NCBI RefSeq assembly: GCF_007904105.1 | Contig: NZ_CP042325.1 | Location: forward strand, 310,001 to 374,000 | Source of the DNA: Corynebacterium sp. sy039 | GTDB lineage: Bacteria; Actinomycetota; Actinomycetes; Mycobacteriales; Mycobacteriaceae | Length of the DNA stretch: 64,000 nt | Direction: 5' to 3' | In this document: positions 1-8,583 of the stretch, piece by piece | Position numbering within the stretch: the stretch's first letter is position 1 | How the letters are laid out: each line of letters starts with the position of its first letter | Position numbers and translations under genes: made by a program | Notes under the pieces: model-generated | What the model saw: only the letters and a program-made list of their open reading frames with translations | What the model was told of the DNA's origin: nothing | Databases searched by the model: none

Positions 1-3000
1 GGGAAGAAACACTGGTTGCTGCGCCGGGTAGGTGCAGTGATGATGACTACTGGATTACTATCCAGTGGTATCTGGGGAGGTGCTGGCTCTGGCTTGAGTG
101 CGCCTGTGGTGTGGGCTCAAGAAGAGACAACAGCACCAGCGGCGGATACTGCTAGACCGAAGCAGTTGCCTGGTAAACCTGGTGAGCCTGGTTCAGCTAT
201 TAAAAGCCTGACAGTGACAGCTGATCCTGATAACAAAGATAAAGTCGTGTTGAATGTTGACTTCGCGTTCCCTGATGACGCAAAACCAGGGGACTATGTT
301 GATGTCATAGTGGAAACGAAAGGTAGTAAAACTCAGTCTGCTTTTCTTATATTTGATGGTGATGTGCTGCTGAAGGATCGTAAGATAGGGAAGACCATAG
401 CTGTTGTAAGTTCTACAAGTTCTGGTTATCGTGTGACGTTGCAGCCAGAGGCTGAGGGGTTGGTCAACCGTACGGCACAGTTCACACGCACAGAGATAAT
501 TCCCACAGTCAAGTGCGATCGTGACCCGGCGTCATTGAAATACACTGCAACAACAATTGATTCGCAGGGTAATGAGCATGTGTGGGATTTGTATACTACG
601 ACTGAGAGATGTAAAACGAATACGAATCCTGAGCCTCGTGGCACGGGTACGATCGCGGCTATGCCTATTCCAATGATGGAATGTGGAAGGTATGGTATGG
701 GACTGGAGTATTTTTCTGTTGCCAATGAGAAAGCTACCCAGGGTGCGGGTGTGTATGGTTTGGCGGAGGGTCGTGTGTATGTGACTCCGCCGATTGGTGA
801 TGCTGGTGCTGCGAACGAAACCTTCCAAGACATTTATGTGCGTGTGCGTGTGGATGATGCACAAACACCCATGAAAATGACAGAACTCTCCCAGCTTCTA
901 GAAGCTAAACTAAATGGTGATCCTCGGCTGGAGTATGAGCAGATTCAGGGTTTCGCTAATAAGAATGGTGGTTGGGAGCCTGGTGACCTAGACACGAAGT
1001 ACCCTAAGGGTACTCCTGTTCCTCCACAAGCCTATGTGTATCCACCTGATTTTGATATCGAGGGTGTGAAAGCGAAAGCACAACCAGGAACCAACGGACT
1101 AAGCGAGTCCTTTGATTGGAACAGCAAAGCAATCACCCAAAAAGACGCTATTGTTTTAGGAAAATTATTTGCGGAAGTCTATAAGGCGTGGGAGGAGTCC
1201 CATAAGCCTGAGGTAATTGGATCCAACACTGATCCTGCTAATGGCACTGTGTACGTGGATTATAAGATCCCTGGGTTGTATAAACCTGTAATCATGAAAA
1301 ACGCCTGGGGAGAGCCTGTTGCATCATTGCGAACCAATGGCAGGGTTGACTTTGATGAAGATGGTAATGCAGATTCTACTTCTGTAGGGAAAATGCTGAG
1401 TAAAAGTGCTTTATATCGGATCCGAACCTTGGGCTTTGATGTGTTTGCACCGTATTCTGGTGCTGCCAACTACAACACTATTCTGACGTATTCCACTGAT
1501 CCTGAAAGCTATAAGTCTGGTCAAGGACATATCGAAAATAGTGCGCATTATGGTTCCTGTGGCGAAGCAGATGTTGCATCGTTTGCTGCGCAGGAGGGTA
1601 TCGCTGCTGGTGATCCGTTGCCATCAAAGCCTGATACCACACCAACATCATCGTCTGCGGCACCAACCTCGTCGTCTAGTTCTTCTGTGCCATCGACTAC
1701 CTCGTCTTCTACGTCGAAGTCTGCTCCGAGTACAACTTCAATAGAACCCTCATCGACGACCTCGGCCAAGACAACAACGTCTGCTGTTGTGTCAACAACA
1801 TCGCGGGAACCTAGCACATCGGTGGTACCTGCTCCTGTGACTTCTTCTGCGGCACCTTCTCCGACAAACTCTGCAGAGAATCCATCATCAACCACGCCTG
1901 TTGACTCAACAACACCGGAGGAAACCACGACTTCTGAGAAGCCTGTGGAGTCTGAGCCGTCGTCGACATTGTCTACGCCTGTGGAATCTACTACTGCTGA
2001 CAAGCCTGAGGAATCAACACCTGTGGAGCCCACCCCGGTGGTTCCTGATGTTCCTGAGGAGTCTGTGGAGCCACAGCGTCCACAGCGTCTTGAGCCTGGT
2101 ATTGCGGTGGTGAAGAAGATTAATGGTCGCATTGCTCGTGAGGGTGAAGGTGTGGAGACCCAGGCGGGTACGGATATGGCTATTACCTTTGAGGTGACAA
2201 ATACCGGTAACACTACGCTTAAGGATGTGGTTGTTGGGGATGATGTGATTACTGACAGTGATGCAATTGTGTGTGATGATGCTGATCGTGTGTTGGCTGC
2301 TGGTGAGGTTATGACGTGTTCTGCATCGTATCCTGCTCCTGAGGCTGGTGGTAAGCATATTAACACTGTGACGGTGACTGGTGTTCCTGTTGATGAGGAT
2401 GGTCATGAGCTTGAGTCTGGTGAGGTGATGGCTAAGGATGTTGCTAAAGCGCATACTCCGCCTGAGGTTCATGATGATTCTGAGGGTGTGGTGAAGACTC
2501 CTGGTATTTCTGTGACGAAGTTGGTCAATGGCGAGGATGCTGATGTTGCTCCTGGTGTGATGGTTGCTTCTGGTTCTGGGATGGAGTTTGTGTTTGATGT
2601 TGCTAATACTGGTGATGTTGCGTTGACTGGTATTGAGCTTGGTGATGATGTGATTGCTTCTGAGGATATTGTGTGTGCGGATAAGCCAGAGATTCTTGCT
2701 CCTGGTGAGCATTTTGTGTGTAGGGCTTCGTTGGTAGCTCCGGAGTCTGGTGGTCATGTCAATATCGCTACTGTGGAGGCAATCCCTGTGTATGCGGATG
2801 GTGAGTTTGGTTCGGATGCTCTTGTGCGGGATTGTGATGTGGCGCACGCGAAGGTAGTTCCTAGTGAGTCGGAGTCGCGGTCTGAGGAGTTAGTGGATGT
2901 AGATGAGCCTGAGGTGGATGAGTCTGTGCAGCATGATGGTGGTGTGTCGTCTGAACCGGAGGGGTCACAAGAGCATGGGGCTAGTGTGATTGTTCAGCAG

Positions 3001-3102
3001 GTTGTTCAGCATGGTGGTTTTGTGGATAAGAAAGCTGCAAGCACGACTGTCAAGAAGTCTGGTGTGCGAGTGACGACGGGTGGTCATTTGCGTGCTGCTT
3101 AG
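1..3102 (+). CDS. Large secreted Ser/Thr-rich surface protein with two DUF11-like repeats (5' partial)
   Basis: The reading frame is open to the left edge (GKKHWLL precedes the first TTG at 16), so the true start lies outside the window. A signal peptide is visible: RR, a hydrophobic stretch, then a cleavage site near VWAQ. A 500-residue region of unknown fold follows, then a stalk of about 150 residues very rich in Ser, Thr and Pro (DNA about 1630-2080), then two tandem repeats of about 95 residues (about 2095-2410 and 2500-2800). The repeats share VTNTGNTTLKDV-like and VANTGDVALTGI-like cores and paired Cys, as in DUF11/DUF7507 surface adhesin repeats. The C-terminus is polar and ends GGHLRAA; I see no LPXTG motif and no C-terminal membrane helix, which is unusual for such a stalked protein. 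Function unknown; adhesin or wall-associated protein is inferred. Confidence 0.8.
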   Translation, partial: GKKHWLLRRVGAVMMTTGLLSSGIWGGAGSGLSAPVVWAQEETTAPAADTARPKQLPGKPGEPGSAIKSLTVTADPDNKDKVVLNVDFAFPDDAKPGDYVDVIVETKGSKTQSAFLIFDGDVLLKDRKIGKTIAVVSSTSSGYRVTLQPEAEGLVNRTAQFTRTEIIPTVKCDRDPASLKYTATTIDSQGNEHVWDLYTTTERCKTNTNPEPRGTGTIAAMPIPMMECGRYGMGLEYFSVANEKATQGAGVYGLAEGRVYVTPPIGDAGAANETFQDIYVRVRVDDAQTPMKMTELSQLLEAKLNGDPRLEYEQIQGFANKNGGWEPGDLDTKYPKGTPVPPQAYVYPPDFDIEGVKAKAQPGTNGLSESFDWNSKAITQKDAIVLGKLFAEVYKAWEESHKPEVIGSNTDPANGTVYVDYKIPGLYKPVIMKNAWGEPVASLRTNGRVDFDEDGNADSTSVGKMLSKSALYRIRTLGFDVFAPYSGAANYNTILTYSTDPESYKSGQGHIENSAHYGSCGEADVASFAAQEGIAAGDPLPSKPDTTPTSSSAAPTSSSSSSVPSTTSSSTSKSAPSTTSIEPSSTTSAKTTTSAVVSTTSREPSTSVVPAPVTSSAAPSPTNSAENPSSTTPVDSTTPEETTTSEKPVESEPSSTLSTPVESTTADKPEESTPVEPTPVVPDVPEESVEPQRPQRLEPGIAVVKKINGRIAREGEGVETQAGTDMAITFEVTNTGNTTLKDVVVGDDVITDSDAIVCDDADRVLAAGEVMTCSASYPAPEAGGKHINTVTVTGVPVDEDGHELESGEVMAKDVAKAHTPPEVHDDSEGVVKTPGISVTKLVNGEDADVAPGVMVASGSGMEFVFDVANTGDVALTGIELGDDVIASEDIVCADKPEILAPGEHFVCRASLVAPESGGHVNIATVEAIPVYADGEFGSDALVRDCDVAHAKVVPSESESRSEELVDVDEPEVDESVQHDGGVSSEPEGSQEHGASVIVQQVVQHGGFVDKKAASTTVKKSGVRVTTGGHLRAA

Positions 3103-3224
3103 ATAGTCCGAGTCACATACGTAGTTGGATACGAGACTATGTGTGTGACTGTGGCTGCTAGAAGCAGGAGTGCTACAAGGGATTACTTAGAGTAGCTGTT
3201 CTTGCTGCTTAGCCCAGAGTGCAG

Positions 3225-3260
3225 AAGTGGGGTGGTGTAACAAAGCACCACCCCACTTTT
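3225..3260. terminator. Strong bidirectional terminator hairpin
   Basis: Perfect 13-bp inverted repeat (3225-3237 with 3246-3258) with an 8-nt loop, GC-rich in the stem and followed by a short T run. It lies between the end of the surface-protein gene and the end of the convergent MFS pseudogene. A weaker inverted repeat (AGTCACATA with TATGTGTGTGACT) lies about 100 bp before it. Confidence 0.85.
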
Positions 3261-3275
3261 CATATTCAATGCCAT

Positions 3276-4537
3276 TTATAATTTCTTAGCCACAACGTCG
3301 AAAAGCTGAACAAGTGCACTACCGATAAGCACTAATCCAATGCCCAAAAAGATGTTTAGCGAAAATATCCCCAATAAAAAAGACAAACTGCTCGGTAAGC
3401 ACAGCCCAATGCTGGTTTGGAGCAAACTGTCTGTGGCTTCATACATTCTCGTTGTTTCTTGGTGTCGTATTCTGTAGCTGTATTCCCATTGCACGCTCAT
3501 GACCACCACATTGCAAAAGGTGAGAGCTATGATTGCACTTGCAGATAACAAGAGAGAGATTGCTGTGTCGGTACGCAATGAGTAATAGAGTGCGCCGAAG
3601 GCTATTCCTGCACCCAAGAGGCAATACGTGACTGCTTTTCTTCCTTTATGCAGCGCGAGATTCCGCACTGTTTTATTGCGATGTAGAATCCCCGCGAATA
3701 TGGTCATTGTGCCCAAAAGTATGGGGTAGAGCTTGTCACCTGTGATTGAGAACTTTGCAGCGATCAGTGGCAACAGAAAAGTGAAACTGCCGCACAGTGA
3801 CGATATGAGGAATAAACAGATTGTGATGAAAATATAGCCAGTTGATACCTTATTTCTTGTTTCTGTCAAGCTCTTTGGATTATCAATTGCAGAGCCATCT
3901 TTGCCGACGGGGGCTCGGGCGCTCATACCTTGAGGACTAATACCTCTGCTGTCAATAGCAGGGAGCCTGGCGATTAGTGCGGCGCAGATGAGTCTGGCTG
4001 CTATCGCTGAACATAGTGCCCATAGTTGGACGTAACCAGCACAGAAAGAAATAATCAGTACCGCAAGAATTGAAGCTGCCCCAGTCGCAGCATAGGACAA
4101 CAATCTTAGGGTACCTCTGTACTTAGCGACCTCACCCTGAGTTTCTTTTTCTCCCAAGAAGAAAATATATTCTGAACGTGCAGGCAGATAGAGCGAATTG
4201 AAGAGGAAAGAAATAAGCAAAGGCTAATTGCTGCACAATTGCCTGGAAAAACAATGATTGGGCTTAGAGATACGGTAAAACCTGTGTGGGCAATGAGCAT
4301 GAGGGCTTTGGAGCTAAAGCGAGCTGTTCTCGGGACAAGCACTCTGTTGCCTGTTAGTAGTCCCAATGGTCCTGCTAACAAAATAATGGACACCGCATTG
4401 AGCGAGAAATTCCGCTCTGTAATCAAGGAGAAGCTGAAAAGAAACGGCATGAGGCTTCCTCCCAGACTCCCAAGAAAAGTGGCAGTGGATAATACCCTCT
4501 TGATTCTCTCTGGCATCAGTTCAATGGGTGTGGGCAC
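3276..4537 (-). pseudogene. MFS transporter broken by a single-base frameshift
   Basis: Two overlapping minus-strand frames make one transporter of about 415 codons. The N-terminal part (GTG at 4537, down to about 4200) carries the first four hydrophobic segments. The C-terminal part (about 4215 to 3276) starts with SFLFNSLYLPARSEY, a normal continuation of a fourth helix, and carries the remaining helices. The two frames join near 4200-4215, where one T appears to have been lost in a T-rich run. The 5' end looks functional: AAGGAGG sits 8 nt before the GTG. It diverges from crtB. The substrate cannot be told; drug efflux is typical of the family. A sequencing error at the T run is the alternative to a true pseudogene. 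Confidence 0.7.
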
Positions 4538-4757
4538 CTGTCACCTCCTTGTGTCATTAGAGTACAAGCGTATATCGCAATACCAAGATCTGCTCACCCC
4601 TTTTTGCGTTATACCGCTATACACCACCGCTATGCACCATTGTTATCCATCAACCGCTGCGCATTGGACAAGTAACAGGCAGGTATCAGTTAAGTATCAG
4701 ACAAATGCTATCTTCGCCGCTAAGATAAAAGCGAGAAAGTGAGGTAGGCACACGCTC

Positions 4758-5732
4758 GTGAACAGCACGAACAGCACCAATAATACGAATCACGCGAATA
4801 CTGTGGACAATGAGCACAGGGTTGTGCACGCAACTGCGCACACGGCACAGTGCAATAATGAGCATAATGCGCATTACACTGCCATTGCCCATGCGCTGAG
4901 TAAAAAAGTGATGCGGGCATATTCCACCAGCTTTTCTTTGGCAAGTATGCTCTTTAGCCCACGGGTTCGCAGTGATATCACGCACCTTTATGCTGTGGTG
5001 CGTATTGCAGATGAGATCGTCGACGGTGCTGCCGAGGGCAATATCGAACAGCAATTATCTGCTTATGAGCACAGTATTCTTCATGCACCTCAGCAGCCTT
5101 TTCATCCCGATCCAATCATTCACGCTTATGCGGATACTGCGCGTAGGTGCCAGTTTCCTGCGGAATATCTCCGTGCCTTTTTTACTTCTATGCGTAGCGA
5201 CCTCACGCACACGAGTTACACTCAGCAAGAATATGAGCACTATATTTATGGTTCCGCTGAGGTAATCGGATTATTATGCTTGCGCATTTTCCTTGCCGAG
5301 CAGCCAGGGGAACACCCACACCGTACTGAACTTGAAGCAGGCGCTCGACGCCTCGGCGCAGCTTTTCAGAAAATCAATTTTCTCCGCGATATCCGCGAAG
5401 ATATTTATGAGCGTGGTCGCCATTATTTCCCTGATACTAATACCACCCAAGGTGGGAGTATGCTCAGCGAGGCGTCGAAGGCGAAAATTATTGCAGAGAT
5501 TCAGGCTGATTTAGCAGCTGCACAGCCTATGATTGCTCTTCTGCCTTATTCCTCCCGCTTCGGGGTACAAGCCAGTGCGGATCTTTTTAGCGAGCTTGCG
5601 CAATTGCTCGCGGATACTACTGTGGCGCAGTTGCGCACAACACGCGTGCGGCTAGGTTCAGTGCGTAAAGTGCTCATCATTGCTCGGTCGGTGGTGGGTA
5701 CAGCAATGCGTCGGGGAAGCAGGCAGGCATGA
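4758..5732 (+). CDS. crtB: Phytoene synthase (squalene/phytoene synthase family)
   Basis: Condenses two geranylgeranyl diphosphates into phytoene, the first committed step of carotenoid synthesis. The first Asp-rich metal-binding motif is seen as RIADEIVDG (about residue 89) and the second as DIREDIYERGRHYFP (about 212-226), with FLR just before it. The GTG start at 4758 follows GAGG at 4741. The first 45 residues are a low-complexity Asn/Thr/His-rich extension before the conserved YSTSFSLAS region, absent from typical members. The stop overlaps the crtI start by 4 nt (ATGA), so the two are translationally coupled. No prenyl synthase gene (crtE) lies beside them here. Confidence 0.92.
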   Translation: MNSTNSTNNTNHANTVDNEHRVVHATAHTAQCNNEHNAHYTAIAHALSKKVMRAYSTSFSLASMLFSPRVRSDITHLYAVVRIADEIVDGAAEGNIEQQLSAYEHSILHAPQQPFHPDPIIHAYADTARRCQFPAEYLRAFFTSMRSDLTHTSYTQQEYEHYIYGSAEVIGLLCLRIFLAEQPGEHPHRTELEAGARRLGAAFQKINFLRDIREDIYERGRHYFPDTNTTQGGSMLSEASKAKIIAEIQADLAAAQPMIALLPYSSRFGVQASADLFSELAQLLADTTVAQLRTTRVRLGSVRKVLIIARSVVGTAMRRGSRQA

Positions 5733-7300
5733 CGAAGGCACGTCAGGAGCATCAGAAACATCAGGCAAGGGCAGTCGTCATTGGTGCAGGATACGCAGGG
5801 CTTGCTAGTGCTATTTTGCTGGCACAAGATGGTTATGCGGTGCGGGTCGTCGAGAAGCTGGCGCAGCCTGGTGGGCGAGCAGAAAGTATCAGTGAGCAAG
5901 GGTTTCGGTGGGATACCGGGCCATCGTGGTATCTCATGCCCGAGGCCTATGAGCATTTTTTCCGACTGTGCGGCACTGATATTGCCAACGAATGTGAGCT
6001 TGTGGAATTATCCCCAGCGTATCGAGTGTTTTCCGGGACTGAGCGCAGCTGTGATGTCCATGCTGGGGTGGATAATGTTGCCGAGCTTTTCGAGAATATA
6101 GAACCTGGTGCTGGGGCAAAAATACGCGCTTATTTGGCTCAGGCAACTCAGGTATATCAGCTTGCGCTCGAGACTTTCCTCTACACCACTTTCAGCAGCA
6201 TAGCGCCACTATTGCGTCTCAAAATCCTTAGCAGGGTGCATTGGTTGGTAGCGGGGATCAGTCGCAGTATCGAGCACAAAACAAACCGCATTGTCGCCCA
6301 CCCGCTGCTTCGGCAAATCCTGCAATATCCAGCAGTATTTCTTTCCTCGCAGCCAGCCCAGACACCTGCACTATATGCTTTGATGAGCCATACCGATCTG
6401 GTGGAAGGACCTCGCTATCCTCAAGGCGGATTCGCTGCTATTAGTGCGGCACTGTGGCGGATTGCCCAAGAAAACGGCGTGGAGTTTTCTTTTAATACCG
6501 AGGTTACTGCCATCGAAACCGTGCACAAACAGGTGCGTGGTGTTCGTAGCATTCGTGGTGAGCTTTTCGACGCCGATCTAGTGGTACACGCCGGTGATAT
6601 TCGGCACTGCGAACTAGAACTGTTGCAACCTGAGCAGCGCAGCTATCCGGAACGCTATTGGCAACGCGCACACCCTGGGGTTTCTGCGGTGATCATTATG
6701 CTTGGGGTGCGTGGTGAGTTACCCCAACTTGTGCACCATAATTTATTATTTTCCCCTGATTGGGAACCTGATTTCCACGCAATTTACACTGGGGCACATC
6801 CTGAGCGTCCAGATCGCATCTCAGAATCATTGTATGTGTGTAAACCTTCCCACACTGATCCAACGGTAGCGCCAGCAGGACATGAAAATCTCTTCATCCT
6901 CGTGCCTGCACCAGCCGAGGAATGTTATGGACACGGCAGTGCTTTTGGTGGGCAAGAATCTGAGTGGGTATCTCATGTTGTGCGTAACACTATTGCGCGT
7001 TTGGCGCATTGGGCGAATATCCCAGATCTTGCCCAGCGCATTGTGGTGCAAAAAACTATTGGTCCAGCTGATTATGCTCAGCGCTATCATTCTTGGTCGG
7101 CTGGCGCGATTGGGCGGGCGCATACTCCAAGGCAGTCGGCATTTTTAAGAGGGAAGAATGTGTCTGCAAAAGTGGACGGGCTGTACTATGCGGGGGCGTC
7201 GACGGTGCCTGGAGTAGGGGTGCCGTTGTGTTTGATTTCGGCAGAAAACGTGCTCAAACGTATTCATGGTGACAGCTCATCTCGTCCTTTTTCATACTGA
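5729..7300 (+). CDS. crtI: Phytoene desaturase (CrtI family)
   Basis: FAD-dependent desaturase acting on the product of the upstream crtB. The N-terminal dinucleotide-binding fold is clear: VIGAGYAGLASAILLAQDG at about residues 17-35, then the acidic residue that binds ribose in RVVEKLAQPGGRAES. DTGPSWYLMPE follows near residue 61. The C-terminal FAD motif GLYYAGASTVPGVGVPL (about 486-502) is typical of CrtI. Length 523 is slightly above the usual 490-510. It overlaps crtB by ATGA. It could also be a CrtI-type enzyme with another desaturation or saturation role; the pairing with crtB makes phytoene the likely substrate. Confidence 0.92.
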   Translation: MTKARQEHQKHQARAVVIGAGYAGLASAILLAQDGYAVRVVEKLAQPGGRAESISEQGFRWDTGPSWYLMPEAYEHFFRLCGTDIANECELVELSPAYRVFSGTERSCDVHAGVDNVAELFENIEPGAGAKIRAYLAQATQVYQLALETFLYTTFSSIAPLLRLKILSRVHWLVAGISRSIEHKTNRIVAHPLLRQILQYPAVFLSSQPAQTPALYALMSHTDLVEGPRYPQGGFAAISAALWRIAQENGVEFSFNTEVTAIETVHKQVRGVRSIRGELFDADLVVHAGDIRHCELELLQPEQRSYPERYWQRAHPGVSAVIIMLGVRGELPQLVHHNLLFSPDWEPDFHAIYTGAHPERPDRISESLYVCKPSHTDPTVAPAGHENLFILVPAPAEECYGHGSAFGGQESEWVSHVVRNTIARLAHWANIPDLAQRIVVQKTIGPADYAQRYHSWSAGAIGRAHTPRQSAFLRGKNVSAKVDGLYYAGASTVPGVGVPLCLISAENVLKRIHGDSSSRPFSY

Positions 7301-7376
7301 AAAATTCATGGCACAATGGTAAGGCGAGAACGCGATAGTAGAACGAGCAAAAGAATACAAGAATACAAAAAAGGGG

Positions 7377-8573
7377 ATGACTCATACTGTGTTACCAGCA
7401 CAATTGGGTAGTAGACATAGTGCGTTACGCAGTACATTGCTGAGTGTAACTGTTGTATTGTGTGCACCTTTCTTGTTGAGTTCTTGTAGTTCAGATTCAG
7501 CAGAGTCGCCTCGGCATACTTCTACTTCCACTTCTTCTGTAGCTCCTGCGTATTCTTTGCCCTCAGAAGCTAAGCCAGTCGACGAAACTCCTGCGCAGTT
7601 GCGTCAGCGTGTCGCTCGATTGATGATGGTAGGAGTTCGCGGTTTCGACGACGCACTGTGGGCACTAGAGCAGGGGGTCGGTGGCATATTCATCTCCTCG
7701 AATACTGACCCAACTTTGCTTACCCAACCCGGTCGGGATATTGCTGCACTACGTGAAAAAATACACCGCCCATTTGATGTGAGTATTGATTTTGAGGGAG
7801 GCAGAGTGCTTCGGCACGGGCAGATCCTCGGTTATTATCAAGCACCTCAAGTAATGGCGGAAACAATGTCGCCTGAGCAAGTACGCGGACTTGCCTATGA
7901 CATGGGAAAATCCCTTGCATCACATGGTATTACCGTCAATTTTGCCCCAGTGGTTGATTTAGATGGTGCCGGACTAGACATTATCGGTGACCGCGCCTTT
8001 TCCGATGATGATCCAGCAGTAGCAGTGAAATACGCTACTGCCTTTGCCACGGGCATGAAGGACGCTGGTGTTATGCCTGTGTTTAAGCATTTTCCCGGGC
8101 ATGGTCGGGCAAGCGGGGATACGCATACTGGTGCAGTGCAGAGTCCACCATTGGTGCAGTTAGAAGAATTGGATCTGTTGCCTTATGGCAAAGTTCTTGC
8201 TGATTCTGATTGCGGTGTGATGATCGGGCATATGATTGTTCCAGAGCTGAGTGATAATGCGCCAGCGTCGCAGAGTGCTGCTGTGTATGAGTTATTGCGT
8301 TCTGGGCGTTATCCAGGTGGTGTGCCGTTCGACGGAATTATCTATACTGATGACCTCTCTGGGATGAAAGCGATCACCAATTATTATCCGATTGAACAAG
8401 CTGTTCTTGGTGCGCTACAAGCAGGGGCGAACCAAGCATTGTGGATTAGCACCCAAGGTTTAGACTCCGCTATTGAGCAAGTGGCGGCGGCTATTGAATC
8501 ACAGCGCTATCCACGCACAATGTTTGAGAAGCAATTTGCGCAGGTTGAGCGACATTTAGCGAAAAATTCCTAA
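7377..8573 (+). CDS. Glycoside hydrolase family 3 lipoprotein, NagZ-like beta-N-acetylhexosaminidase
   Basis: A GH3 N-terminal TIM-barrel enzyme exported as a lipoprotein. The lipobox is LLSSC near residue 37, followed by a Ser/Thr-rich linker. KHFPGHG (about residues 239-245) followed by GDTHTG gives the loop with the Asp-His pair typical of NagZ, and TDDLSGM (about 323-329) carries the catalytic Asp. At 398 residues it lacks the C-terminal GH3 domain of beta-glucosidases, as NagZ does. The likely substrate is peptidoglycan-derived GlcNAc-anhMurNAc or GlcNAc-MurNAc outside the membrane. The ATG at 7377 follows AAAAAGGGG. A VanW-type wall protein gene starts 10 bp downstream, suggesting a cell-wall operon. 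Confidence 0.85.
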   Translation: MTHTVLPAQLGSRHSALRSTLLSVTVVLCAPFLLSSCSSDSAESPRHTSTSTSSVAPAYSLPSEAKPVDETPAQLRQRVARLMMVGVRGFDDALWALEQGVGGIFISSNTDPTLLTQPGRDIAALREKIHRPFDVSIDFEGGRVLRHGQILGYYQAPQVMAETMSPEQVRGLAYDMGKSLASHGITVNFAPVVDLDGAGLDIIGDRAFSDDDPAVAVKYATAFATGMKDAGVMPVFKHFPGHGRASGDTHTGAVQSPPLVQLEELDLLPYGKVLADSDCGVMIGHMIVPELSDNAPASQSAAVYELLRSGRYPGGVPFDGIIYTDDLSGMKAITNYYPIEQAVLGALQAGANQALWISTQGLDSAIEQVAAAIESQRYPRTMFEKQFAQVERHLAKNS

Positions 8574-8583
8574 TTCTTTAGTT

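Noticed and set aside
1548..2847. Two long minus-strand open frames (about 270 codons each) opposite the surface-protein gene
   Set aside because: They mirror the repetitive Ser/Thr/Val codon use of the plus-strand gene, have low-complexity products and no ribosome sites.
4758..4900. The CrtB N-terminal repeat as a targeting signal
   Set aside because: It is polar and Asn/His-rich with no hydrophobic or twin-Arg feature.
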